Notes: generated from the letters alone by a model not told the origin. A DNA stretch of 64,000 bases from Earliella scabrosa (GCA_022605405.1 JABYQQ010000010.1:1-64000); one strand, 5' to 3'; counted from the stretch's first letter, positions 1-11,220 are shown. Numbers and translations are program-made.

Positions 1-694
1 TCGTACCCGTAGTATAGCCAGTTTGCTAGGGCGTACTTGGGAGTACGTCCAAGATTAAGTAGATCCCCGCGACATTCGGAACAGAGCATTACGTCACCGA
101 TGCCCCATAAGCACTGCAAGCCTTTAGGATGAAGGAGTGCATTGTTATACTCCTCCAAGGCGTACGTAGTCGGGAGCACGTACGGCGGCAGGGCATCATT
201 GCGAAGAAGTTCGAGATCTATAGACCGGGCGTCGACCGCTTCAATGTGGTCGCGGGCGTTCGTCGACCACACGAAGCGCAAACTAGCAGGCGCACATTAT
301 CCTCGTGAGGGTAATCCTGCCATTCCTGGACGATGGAACGACGGAGATGGTCATCGGCTATTTGAAAAAACGAGCCACACTCCGCGTGGGGTACTCCGTC
401 GATGGAATCGCGGATGCTATCAACTTGTTCGTGCGCTCTTGGACGGGCCAGCCGCCGGAACACAACGACCGAAGTATGACAGGCACCCGTGCATACGTGA
501 CCGGACAAAGTCCGATACAACGATTCACTGGTGTCTCGAGTCACGAGATCAATACCATGATGCATAGACAGAATCCGAAGGTCGCTTCCGTGCCACATTA
601 CGAAGGCAGACAACAGACGATGGAGTGGAGTTGTAACCAGCACGTCTTCATGCTGAAGGTCGATGGCGGCGAGCGGGTTCGCTCGGGTCGGCAT
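1..694 (-). pseudogene. Decayed fragment of a DUF6570 (Helitron-associated) ORF
   Basis: On the minus strand the first ~250 bases translate in one frame to a stretch reading LLRNDALPPYVLPTTY, then MLCSECRGDLLNLG, then PKYALANWLYYG. The CxxC pair followed by PK-ALAN-L-G is the signature of the DUF6570 domain found at the N-terminus of Helitron helicase-like proteins in Agaricomycetes. Further upstream, in another frame (218-694), a second Cys pair (LVCASCGRR) precedes it, as in family members. The two parts are in different frames, so at least one frameshift separates them. The fragment runs off the left window edge, so the helicase part cannot be seen. I infer a dead or truncated transposon copy. 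No Helitron terminus was identified. Confidence 0.6.
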
Positions 695-699
695 ACAGA

Positions 700-1657
700 A
701 TGCGGCGCAGTAGAAGTGCCGGTCTAAGTCAACCTCTTCTAGCGCAATCTGACTTAATTCTATGTTGGCTTCCGCGTCAACACGGACGTGAACTATAACA
801 GTCTTGAACGTGAGACAACAATGAACGTACGCTTATAGCGACACACGTACCACACGACGTTGCATTCGGCTCCTGTATCTCGTCGTAAAACCGTTCCCAG
901 ACTGCTACACGTTGGAATCAGCGCGTACCGCACATCCATTCTGGACGTCCACTCACCATTAGACAACGACCGATCCGACGTCGCAGTTGCCGTTGAACCA
1001 TTGTGATGATCCACTACCGACAATGAGCACAAGTCCAAGCAATGAACATTAACATCAGTACGTACTTGCCAACTCATTCAATATTGCAGCCAGTTGGGCC
1101 ACATCCGTCGAGTCTGTTGTCATATCGAGTTGACAGATGTGTATGTTAGGATAAGCAGTAGTGTCAAACAGATTTGGTACAATGCGAGTGAGTGAAAACC
1201 CCACCATGGAGCCACTAGAGCTTATATCTCGTCCCGCGGACGGAATACAGCCGCCCAAACATCACGGCGCTTGCCACAAGCCATCTAGACCGTTCTTGCG
1301 TCTAGACCGCATTATTTGCAATCACGAATCTAGTAGGACTGGTTCGGCATTCGGGGTCACTCCACAAACACGAACAGGGCAACGGCGATCGTGCAGAGAA
1401 CGTTTTGAGGCGACAGGCGGCGAGTACACTCTTTCAGGGAGCCCCTCAACGCAAATCAATACGCCATCCAAACATCTATCAGGGTGAACACGTGTCTCGT
1501 GTGCCACACCGCACTTCGCTGGGGAGGGGGGGTAGGCATTCTGCTGCTACGGACGGTCTAGGCACAGCACGGCGGATCCTCTGGCTTTAGTTGAATCGCA
1601 TAGACGGACGGTTATAAGTTGACACAAGTCGATCACAGAACATAACGTGTAGGCACG
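700..1657. other. Intergenic, no gene recognised
   Basis: Only short open frames on both strands. None matches a family I know. The 3' part is the presumed promoter of the RNR2 gene. Confidence 0.4.
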
Positions 1658-2945
1658 ATGGATCCCATACTCCACCCCGATATCTCTCGGTTTATTCTGC
1701 ATCCTATACGATACCCAAAGGTTCGTTCTACGTCACGCATATGGTCTAGAACAAATACTGACCCAGTGCCCTGCAGCTATGGGAGATGTACAAGACCGCC
1801 CAGGCGTCTTTCTGGACTGCTGAAGAAATCGACTTTTCCAACGATGTTGCTCATTGGCGTCGCTTGCGCGCCGAAGAACGCCAGTTCCTATCCTTCATCA
1901 TGGCCTTCTTTGCGGCGTCAGATGGCCTTGTTAACGAGAACCTTGTGGAACGATTCTGCGCAGAAGTGCAAATACCCGAAGCTAGATGCTTCTACGGGTT
2001 TCAAGTAATGATGTGAGCGTTCGCTGACAGTCATCACACAGATATTGTACGCTAACTATGTCCGCATTGCAGGGAAAACGTACACGCGGAGACGTATGCC
2101 TCAATGCTCCTCTCTCTCGTCACTTCACCCGCAGAGAGAGAGACACTCTTTGGCGCGTTAGAGTGTATGCCAGCGATTAGCGCGAAAGGAGACTGGGCAT
2201 TGCGTTGGACTACCGACGTAACTGCGTCTTTCGCCAAGCGACTGGTGGTGTTTGCGGCAGTGGAGGGCATAATGTTCTCATCCTCGTTCGCAGCTATATT
2301 TTGGCTGCGTAGTCGCGGTATGCTACCCGGGGTTTGTCACTCCAACGAGCTTATCGCTCGTGACGAAGGCTTGCACACCCGGTTCGCCTGTACGTTGCAT
2401 CAGCATTTGCAAGAACAGATATCCGAATATGATGCACGAGAGATCATCATGGAAGCAGTTGCACTAGAGAAGTCATTCTTCAAAGGTACGTCCGCTCCCG
2501 CAAACGTTCATCACACCCAAAATCTCAACCGAGATGTTTAGAGGCACTCCGATGGCGACTAGACGGTATCAACTGCGAACTGATGTTTGATTATATCGAG
2601 CATGTTGCCGACGGTCTTCTGGAGATGTTAGGGTTCACTGCACTCTACCACAAAGATAACCCAGTAAGTCCCACACCGGCGTGCACCGAACTTGAACGTC
2701 GCTCATCATAAGCAACATAGTTCCCATTCATGGATATGATAGGACTGGAAGGACGCACAAACTTCTTCGAACGACGAGTATCTGAATATAAACTTGCACA
2801 AGTACAACTCCATCCTGACTCTGTGCAGCAACGGACGCAACATTCCAGCAATATACAATGCGACCTGTGAGTGCTGCAGAAACTTTAATGCAAAGCAGAC
2901 CTAGAGTATAGGACACACAGGTTGCCCGAAGCCAATGATTTCTGA
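1658..2945 (+). CDS. Ribonucleoside-diphosphate reductase small subunit (R2), compact paralog
   Basis: R2 carries the di-iron centre and tyrosyl radical used by ribonucleotide reductase to make dNTPs. Six exons are proposed: 1658-1720, 1777-2012, 2073-2485, 2542-2663, 2721-2866 and 2921-2945, totalling 334 aa with all phases matching. All metal ligands are visible: Asp in TAEEID, Glu in EARCFYG, His in ENVHAE, Glu in VEGIMF, and Glu and His in RDEGLH. The radical Tyr is in ETYAS. An apparent stop at 2868 lies inside a GTGAGT donor. Splicing to 2921 gives the end LPEANDF, matching the R1-docking tail of the family. The protein starts at the conserved PIL-RF-L-PI block, so the usual 50-80 residue N-terminal extension is absent. 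It could be a second, specialised RNR2 copy, or a 5' exon was missed. Confidence 0.88.
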
Positions 2946-3109
2946 GAGGTAAGCGAACAACGGCATCACAAGACACACCTCCTGGCGAGGCCGCCGTTAA
3001 GCGCAGCAGATGTGACCATATGCAACGCCGATCCTCCGCTGCTGGAACCCCAAGTGCCTGTATATACCTGTATACTCACCGACGGTGTTCTGTAATAGTA
3101 TACGTAGTC

Positions 3110-4530
3110 CTACATGTCCATCAAAATCCCTTTGTACTGTTTGAAGTCCACGCCATCTAAAACCGGCCAACATGCTACCAGATTGCTCATCGCGTCGCTG
3201 CCAAACCTGGGAACAAAAACGGAGGTTCAATCCATGTGCATACAGACGAACAGACCAAGAACGGGGACATACCGTTTCCGACGTTCCCAGTCTGTAACAG
3301 CCGGAGCGCCTGACCCCCATTCCGCGATACGTTCATCGACGATTCCGACCCAACGCGACCCGGCTGTATGGCCGCACACACGATCACCAACAGCACCGGC
3401 CTGAGCTGCGCCCCTCACGATGTCAACGAGGTGGATGATGGTACCATCGGCAAGACGGTTCGGTATGAAGGGGAAGCTGAAAACATCCCGAGGTGTCTCC
3501 TGCGGTACCGGCGGCACGTCCTGTCTACAAATAGGGCATCGAAGAAGCCCGTGCCAGTACCCACAGCAATCAGCGACGTTCGTAAACGCCCATCAAACGA
3601 CGCATCCCGCACAAAATGAATGGCCGCACAAGGCGTTGTTGAACGACCACGGATATGACCTATACATCAGTTTCAATACAACGCGCCATAACGATCAATT
3701 AGGCAACAGTACCCACATTATACCAAAACACCTACAACGGATGACGATCAATCGTCAGCGTGCGCGGTTTCCATCACAGGTTGTCACTTACAAAGGACAC
3801 GTATACTGATCCTCCAGGGTTGTTATCGCCCACTGTACATCAACCCCCGACGCATCCGTCCACGCGACAGCTTGCGCATTTTCGAGAAGCAACACGTCGT
3901 CTCGGGCGTTGGACCACATGGTCTTGTACAGGTCTCGGGATGCCCTCAGAGCAACAACGTCTTCTTCCAGTTCCGCCACACGATGTTGTACTTCCACTAA
4001 CACCGCCTGTGTCGTTTGTGTCGACCCAACACCGCGTTCATCGTCTTCAGCCGGACGATCTGGAAGTTCCGCCATTGCATTCTCGCGAGCCACGAGCGAC
4101 CGCTCCCGGGCATCGAGCATGTTCTGTCTGGCATCAAGCTCCGCCATACGGGCCTCGAATGACGGCCAATCCGGCTTCGACCTTTTCTTCATTCGCCTGC
4201 GGTCTTCACCGCTGTCATCGAGCGCGTCGCGTTTCCGGGACGCACCAGAGGGGGGTCGGTCCGTAGTCGACGCAGCAGTCGATATTGATCCTGTCATAAC
4301 CACCGCCGTAGGCGCGTCACTATGGTCGCCTCCGCCCAACCCCACGGCATTGTCACCTGTGCGTATAGTGCGTACAACAACCGTCGTTAGCACCACCTTT
4401 TTGAGTGGGCCCGCGCATGCCGAAGACACATCGTATGGAATATATCAGGGAAAACAACAAGCATACCTCGTAGAACACGGCCACTCGCCATCTCCTCCCG
4501 AGCACGTCGAATAGCTGCGCGAGTGTTCAT
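3110..4530 (-). pseudogene. RING-finger protein gene with one in-frame TGA
   Basis: Proposed exons on the minus strand: 4530-4467, 4356-3792, 3731-3717, 3659-3273 and 3206-3110. All phases agree and would give 375 codons. The order is a start MNTRAAIRRAREEM, a basic segment, a charged coiled coil (MAELDARQNMLDAR), then a C3HC4-like RING: CPLC split over a 15-nt exon, CGHSFCAGC, and RCPICRQDV. A TGA at 3595-3593 falls inside the RING between CAGCVV and WAF, where family members have another residue. A CGA to TGA change would explain it. The frame after the stop continues coherently to the last exon ending in GILMDM. RING proteins are usually E3 ubiquitin ligases. It is a recent pseudogene, a read-through gene or a base error. 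The family is common in mushrooms and uncharacterised. Confidence 0.6.
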
Positions 4531-4935
4531 GCCGAGAACGCTAGACGTAAGCTTTGGGTAAGCTTCTCACGGATGCACATGACCATACAATCCCAACCAT
4601 GGTGACGTATACCACTGCCTTCAGCTATCAACGTAGACGAATTTGTACACGTCTTCTCATCAACACACAGAACGAACCTGTCACGCGTAATCCTCACATA
4701 TACCACCTTCGCAGACATACCCCATGTGGTTACCGGACCCCCGCCTGAACGGGACCAACTTACAAGCATGCGTTACATCATTCAGCGACACAAGATAGTA
4801 GAATTGACCACTACAAAACAACGTCCAACGCGACCGACCCTCAGTAAAGTGCATGTTCCATAACTGCCCAACGCGCTAGATGCATTTAGTCGGTCACTTT
4901 GAACACCGAGAATCATTAGTGAACACGAACTCACT
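4531..4935. other. Short gap between F-box and RING genes
   Basis: Minus-strand open frames at 4527-4769 and 4782-4988 look protein-like (for example SGIRHHGWDCMVMCIREK), but no start, splice frame or family could be assigned. Confidence 0.3.
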
Positions 4936-6135
4936 TTACCGTACTCCACTTCCGACTTCCAGCTTGCAATCCATACCCGCGCAATCACGTAGCCTTAGCC
5001 ATTGATGGGGGAGCTCGTCGTCGCGCAAGTTCGTAACGACTCGCACCCTGCGAATGGAATAACACTCCCGGAATATGCATGTGAACACGCCCGTACGTTT
5101 CTGGTCCGTGTCTCGAACCGCTCGGAAGCGAACGCTCTTCAGAGCAGCGCACGCCCGCAAGATCCCGAGGAGGTCGAGATTCGGTATTCCAGCGACGCCT
5201 CCAACGTCGAAGTAGACAATGTCGCAGAGGTGGTGAGGGGAAAGCATACCATGAATGATGTCCAGGTACGACGGGATGCGGCCCCCTTCCGAATCAGTAA
5301 ACTCCAACGAGCATGTCCTAGGCGCCGACATGAACTCTTTCAGAAAGAGAGATCCGGTGTGACTACCCGACCGCACGCGGTCCAGGTTGGGCAACGTTAT
5401 GCGGGGGGGAGGAGGGTCACTGTGGCGTCGGCCCTTTCCGGCTAGGAGGTGCAGACTCTTGAGCGACCGGCATTGTCCAAGAGATGCCCAGAATGTCGCC
5501 GACCAGGGGGTCATGCAGATCGTAAGATGTTGGAGAAGTGGAAGAGACACCGTGTTGATCCGGACAGCGAGGGGCATTGACACGACTTCCAAGCAGCGAC
5601 TTTCCAAGGCGATCGCAGGTGGGAGGGCACCCGCATACGTCCACGGATGGAATTGCGCCGACGGAAACGGATAGACCCGTAGTTCCTCCAAACGATGACC
5701 GCGGGCCATCGGAACCCGCATCCTCTCAATGAGCGGTTCCGTGTCACTATGCCAGCACCAGATAGTGAGCCCCCGTAACCTAACTGCTTGAGCAAACAGC
5801 ACATCGATGCACGGATGGTCGACCAACCCTTCCGACAGCTGAACGATTACGGTGATTGGGAGAGTCTTCGACCGCACCAGCCATTCTGCTACTGCGTCTG
5901 CCGTCGTGACCCACCCCATTCCATTGCCTCCCCGCCCGCACAATGTCCTACCTTCCGGCATAACCTTGAAAGTCGTCCACAATTTCGCGTAGCCTAAAGC
6001 CGCAGCTCTCCAAGGCCGAGAGATCGCTGAAACACGGTTCAAGGTCGAATAGTAGAGCCGATCGTCAGCTACTGCCATTCCAACGATATGTTGAATGATC
6101 TCTGCAGGAACTGTCGCCGTAGATGCATGGTTCAA
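4936..6135 (-). CDS. F-box / leucine-rich-repeat-like protein
   Basis: A single long minus-strand frame of about 399 codons. Near its start, VPAEIIQHIVGMAV followed by LNRVSAISRPWRAAAL-LWTTF is the F-box pattern typical of large mushroom F-box families. The rest has irregular leucine-rich stretches (LEELRVYPFP, LPLLQHLTICM, CRSLKSLHLLAG, CAALKSVRFRA). F-box proteins recruit substrates to SCF ubiquitin ligases. No in-frame ATG precedes the F-box. A TAG just upstream (around 6147) could be a splice acceptor, so a short 5' exon is probably missing from this model. Paralogs of this type often sit in transposon-rich regions. Confidence 0.7.
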   Translation of the reverse strand: MNHASTATVPAEIIQHIVGMAVADDRLYYSTLNRVSAISRPWRAAALGYAKLWTTFKVMPEGRTLCGRGGNGMGWVTTADAVAEWLVRSKTLPITVIVQLSEGLVDHPCIDVLFAQAVRLRGLTIWCWHSDTEPLIERMRVPMARGHRLEELRVYPFPSAQFHPWTYAGALPPAIALESRCLEVVSMPLAVRINTVSLPLLQHLTICMTPWSATFWASLGQCRSLKSLHLLAGKGRRHSDPPPPRITLPNLDRVRSGSHTGSLFLKEFMSAPRTCSLEFTDSEGGRIPSYLDIIHGMLSPHHLCDIVYFDVGGVAGIPNLDLLGILRACAALKSVRFRAVRDTDQKRTGVFTCIFRECYSIRRVRVVTNLRDDELPHQWLRLRDCAGMDCKLEVGSGVR

Positions 6136-6830
6136 TGCCGCATTCTAGGCGCAGCGTAATTACGGTAAACGCTACCTCGATGTGCCCTGTGTTTCCCTTG
6201 TCAATTTGGATACAGCCGTTGTAAAGGATCACGTTAGATAACATACATACGATCCACAATATCTGAGTGGGTAGCGTTCGCGACGATGAAAGGAAGGACT
6301 GGAGATCATACAAGATGTAGCACGACCTCCACATACACCAGCTGTAGGACAGTCGCTGCGGTCTTCAATCTCCGACTGAACATGCTCCCCGCGTTTCATT
6401 CTCCGACACTGAAGGCGACCGTAACGCGTCCCGAACACTCATCTATCTGTTGACCCCACCACAACCAGTAGCATACGATCACAAGCCACAAACCTCGAGC
6501 ATGCAACCCCTTTCACGAACATAACGCGTATTCCGCGAGCAATTCCGATCAACCTACCCCTGTCGGATCACGCGTCCATCACCACGTCTTCCACGACCAA
6601 CCGCAAACCACGAAACATACTGCGACATGTATATACACACCCATACACACACGGGACCAGCAATTGTGTCTTAGAAATGCCTCCCGACGGACTGTTCAGA
6701 GCAAATATGAAATCTATGCAGCGACCACAGGCGAACAAACGACTGTAATTACTGGCACCCTGACCACGTACATCCGTTCGCCCGTACAGAACTCGATCTC
6801 AGATACCACTCACGCCTAACGCATACAACT
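6136..6830. other. Intergenic, no gene recognised
   Basis: May contain the missing first exon of the F-box gene (an ATG opens a 69-codon frame on the minus strand near 6400), but I could not connect it. Otherwise nothing recognised. Confidence 0.3.
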
Positions 6831-7040
6831 CTATAGAACGAACGGGAAATCGTCCGAGGGATCCAGTCCGCTCGTACTATACTGAGGCCGGCCTATCAAA
6901 CGAGCCATCGATATAACTTCAAATCCGGCACCACCAACCTCCGAAATCAGACCGCACAGACCAACTCGCTTCCTAACCAGGTGACACTCCACCAACACTA
7001 TATCGTTGCGCACAACAGAGGAGACCGGTACGCGCTTCAT
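6831..7040 (-). CDS. Orphan fungal exon (NDIVLVE motif)
   Basis: The minus-strand frame contains MKRVPVSSVVRNDIVLVE, then a beta-like stretch ending FEVISMARLI and an acidic tail (DPSDDF). This pattern recalls the last exon of an uncharacterised Agaricomycete family often seen near transposons. I cannot give a function. Upstream exons were not found. Confidence 0.3.
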   Translation of the reverse strand: MKRVPVSSVVRNDIVLVECHLVRKRVGLCGLISEVGGAGFEVISMARLIGRPQYSTSGLDPSDDFPFVL

Positions 7041-8787
7041 CGCATGCAATGACTTGTACTCCGCAGTTGCATCAAATACCCCATAGAACGGCTGTCCGGT
7101 GCATCAACAATCGGCATAGAACAGTACGTCATACTGACTCACCGACGCACGTGTCCCACAGTCAACATTATGAACAGCTTCAAACGTACGCCCGTCGTTA
7201 CCTGTACGCTCATATCAGTCATATGCGCCAACGACAGTCACCCACAGCACATACCGCATGGCGTCCCATACACGAGCCCACACGCAGCTAGACCACTTAC
7301 GTCTGCCGGACGGAGAAGCTCCAACGACACTGTAAGGTCCGGCATCACTGCACTCTCTCGCACTTGCCACACAAGTTGTCGCACGTATCCAACCGCCCAA
7401 ACACGCAACGGCCGGTTCCACCAACACACCGTATCAGTGAAATCGTGTTTCGGCGTGCGCGGACCCCAACATACTTCCGGCGGAATATGTGCCAACGCCG
7501 CAATAGCGCATGGCCGGTTCTGAAAGTCCAGAAATCCCGCCACGCGCCTTCAGAAGCTACTCAGCATCAACATAGCACCGACATACAACCATCACATACC
7601 TCACATCCCCATCAGTAAGCCACCGACGTCTCGTACAAATATTTTCCCGTTCGCTGTTCTCGTCGGCACTATAATCTCACACAAATTTTCACAGGCATCA
7701 GTATCCCGCTCAATGCAGACAACGTCAGCACTCACGAAGGACTGGTATTCTCGTCGGTTTGGTCCCTGCTCCTCATCCTTAAAGTGAACCGTTCACCTGA
7801 GCCCTGACCACACACCGTACGTCTATACTCACCGCAGCCGGTTCTGTGATCGAGGGCGAACCATTCAAAACAGTCGGTATCAACTGGACCGATATGATCA
7901 AGGCGCGTTTCCTGTTTCAGTCCACAGGCCGTACTTATACCAGCAGAGACGCCATACGAACTTCGAGACTATCTGTTTTTCGTACCCTCAACCGTTGCAA
8001 CCCCACGATATTCAATAATCCCCCACACGACAATCCCCTCGTCCACGCCCAGACCGCCACGCATGCCCCCTAGAACGGTCGCACAGCCTCTGCGCGCTTA
8101 ATCCAGGACGCGGTCCAGACACGCCCTCGGACCGAAACTCGCCTCCAAGCTCCATATCCAATCATCATTAAAGCGCATATATCCTGATGACACCGGGACC
8201 CCCGCGCGAACCTCACAACAGCCCTCGCGACAACAGCTCGTACAGCGTCCATATTATCTACTCACTACGCTAACCGAACCTCTCCGCACCCATACCACCC
8301 ATCACCCATCCCACGTTCGCCACCCTAGCACACACAGCAAATACCGCCGGGCCATGTTATACGACGACAATGATGTAAGCACCCCATACACATATCATCG
8401 TTCGCTCCCTCGTACTCACCATAATCCATCCCCTGTCCGTATACCCCAATCCACGTCCCATTCTTGTTCAAAGGCGGCTGATGCAGACAGCCCGATCGTC
8501 GAACACGCCGGCGCACCCGCAGCCAACTTGTGTCCGTACGTAGTACCAAACCCGCACCAAGCTCTAGCACATGATACAAACCCGGCCTACACTCAGCACT
8601 GCAGTACACCTCCTCTGCGTCACGCACTGGTGCTGGTGCTCCCATCCCACACCAGTAAGTATTCAACGATGAATTGCCATCGCCATAGCCACTAAGTTGA
8701 CCACCAGATAAACCGCATCTGACACATATCCGCTGCCACACCAACCCCGTGAACCCATGGGCGCATTGCCGAATCCCTGACCTTACC
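7041..8787. other. Gene-poor, A/C-rich stretch
   Basis: The + strand is visibly rich in A and C over this stretch. Open frames are short and unrelated to any family I recognise. Probably old, decayed insertions. Confidence 0.35.
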
Positions 8788-9069
8788 ATGTATTTCCCCC
8801 AAGGAAGTGCATCCGTTGTCATTCACCACGGGCACGACGCTACACCCCTTTACGCACCTCTACAAGTCCATTACTGCCCGGCCTCGCTGTACATGCCCGA
8901 CACGAACTCCTCCATCATTGCACTCACCGGACAAACCCAGGGTCGATTTGCAACGACGGCAGGTTGTGTCGTTGTTATGAAGTACGCTAATGCACTCTGC
9001 AACTTATACACAGACATCACGGAGCACGACGTAGATCACATACGGGCATTCTTCAGCACCGCGCCGTAA
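8788..9069 (+). CDS. Small orphan ORF
   Basis: An ATG in ACCATGT context opens 93 codons reading MYFPQGSASVVIHHG and later GCVVVMKYANALCNLY, ending in the stop at 9067-9069. A hydrophobic VVVMK strand followed by an acidic helix resembles small uncharacterised proteins of polypore mushrooms. The frame stays open upstream to 8749, so another exon may precede it. No function can be assigned. Confidence 0.35.
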   Translation: MYFPQGSASVVIHHGHDATPLYAPLQVHYCPASLYMPDTNSSIIALTGQTQGRFATTAGCVVVMKYANALCNLYTDITEHDVDHIRAFFSTAP

Positions 9070-9667
9070 CTGTGTGCGCACAGAACGTTCCGTGTATACA
9101 ACCACCATGATCAGTACACACATACGACCACCAATACGGAGACGATACGTAGAACATATACACGCACCAGTATGTCACGATATGTAGAAAAGCACGATGA
9201 ATTCCGATCACAATCATTTCGAACCCACACCCTACTAGTCCGTCCGACAGAGGAGTACAGAGACGACATCTGCCATGATATAAACAGTTCATCGAATGTC
9301 CCTCGTTAATAACATGGCCACCGCACCAGCACACCGCCCTTGAAATCACTACACTTTCTGTAGCATGTCACATCACCGTCAATGCATAACGCTCTCGGGC
9401 TGTACATGTCCGATCGCGTACTGTCGGCATTATCACATCCTACAACACTTGCCCACTATTCATAACCGTTCGCATACTCAGCATCCATCGGCAGTACCAG
9501 TTCGCATACATATCGACAATACCGGTTCATATACATACGGGCTCGTCTACGCGTACGCTCAATCAACTCGCCGTCCGTTCCGTCCGCACTTCCAGGGCAC
9601 AAATACAGCGTAATCGAAGGCTTCTCGCGATACAGTCGGATCGATGCCACATGCCCACACGTACCTC
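9070..9667. other. Intergenic, no gene recognised
   Basis: Only short open frames. Nothing recognised. Confidence 0.35.
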
Positions 9668-10588
9668 TCATCCGCAAGACGTTCGCCGCGACGCCACCTG
9701 ATCCAAGGCTTCCTTGACAACACGCATCTGAATCTCAGTGAGCACGCCTTTGGCGCACAACTCGATCAACCAACCGTCCCGCGTTGACATGCGTGCAAAG
9801 ACACGCAGGTACGCCTCATCCCTGATTCCCGACTGACGGAAGAGCTCGGCAAGCCGGTGAGCATCATCCCGAGGCAGACCCACCGTAAGCAATGTCTTCA
9901 GCATCGGGTGCTCAGGAGAACAAGCAACATCGGCCTTTTCCCGGGACCGGCCCCCTCCGTCGGAACACCCGGACGGCGAGTGCGATCGCATTCCTGCCCT
10001 TCCAGGAATCGCCACGTACGCATTGTTTGACCCGGTCTTGAAACCCGGGGAGTTTCCGCGTTTGCTTCGCTCCCGCACTTTACCCGAAGGACCCGCACCT
10101 CGCAAAGGCGGTGAAGAGGAGCGCTGCGTGTTCAGTCAAGCAATGGACGAAAGGCGCAAGTTAACGTATACCACACCTGCCGCCCAACACGGGCATCGAC
10201 CCGCACGGCACGGGAAAGATGACACTTCAGCTGCATCTTCAAATACGAGGTGACCGGCCACGCGCCTTCAAACTGGATGAGGAACGACAGTTTCTTGAAG
10301 ACCTAAACACAAACTGTCCAGCATTCGCTAGTAGACAACAATACAGGTACTCACGTCGTCCTTCACAGCCTTAAGCTTGGCAGGACTTTGCTTCCTATAC
10401 GCGACATTCGAATTGATCCCTCGAGCCGCACACGACTCACGAATCGCCACCTGCACGACCAGTTATCAATAGTACCTTAAAGACTGCATGCGAATCAATG
10501 CACTCACCAGCATCGCCTGAAAGCTGTCACCACAGCGCTCCATACCCATCTGCTCCTGCAACGAATTACCATCCGCCGGGTCCGCCAT
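9668..10588 (-). CDS. Conserved Agaricomycete orphan with C-terminal SAM-like helical domain
   Basis: Four minus-strand exons fit with matching phases: 10588-10508, 10450-10355, 10302-10177 and 10123-9668, giving about 252 aa. Exon 1 reads EQMGMERCGDSFQAML, exon 2 RGINSNVAYRKQSPAK, exon 3 FEGAWPVTSYLKMQL. The last exon has a basic Ser-rich linker and ends in a helical segment (MLKTLLTVGLPRDDAHRLAE to IQMRVVKEALDQ) resembling the short SAM-like tail of many uncharacterised mushroom proteins. The start is uncertain: another in-frame ATG lies at 10606, and an upstream exon is possible. Function unknown. The family seems multi-copy in wood-decay fungi. Confidence 0.6.
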
Positions 10589-11220
10589 ATGGATACGTCG
10601 TGGCATACGCCGCGGTTCTGCAACGAGGTCTGCGCAACGGACGCGGGTCAACAATCCCACAACACGGTAGAATCACAGAACGCACCCAGCATCTGAGCGA
10701 ACACGAAGGGGCGTACGAGACCACAGTGGAGGTAGTGGACGAAGCGAGAGCTAAGACGCAAACGCCTAGAGCACGCCCAGGCAGCACCCGTTCAGGTCTG
10801 GTCACATGACCTGGCCCCCCCTCCCGAGCACGGACCACCAAAAACGGTAACCCTCAACCCCATTGACGTCATATACACGTGCTAACCCGGGGCCAGACCT
10901 CGGTAGCGCCCACAACTCATCGTCCGGCCATCGGACGAGTCGCCCGATCCCATTATTTCCAGGGGGGACTGCCCCAAAAGGCAAGTCAAGCCGCTACCTA
11001 ATACAGTAGTTTCTACCCCAATTGGACTAGCACGGAGGCGGTGCACCAGATTTGATGCAAAGATTCGTCATTACTCGTCTGAAGACCTGTCCACTGATCG
11101 TGTCCAGGAACATACACTAGTACATACTTTACTACATACATCCCCCGCGCCGCTACGTATGCGCGGACTTACCGCGAATATGGACGCACCTGAAGAACCT
11201 GCAAATACGAATGCTTACGA
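10589..11220. other. Intergenic, no gene recognised
   Basis: A minus-strand frame at 10802-10984 (WPDDELWALP) looks protein-like but cannot be linked to a start or splice chain. Confidence 0.3.

Noticed and set aside
2868..2870. Stop codon suggesting the RNR2 paralog lacks its C-terminal tail
   Set aside because: The stop lies within a GTGAGT donor, and splicing to 2921 gives the canonical D-F tail in phase.
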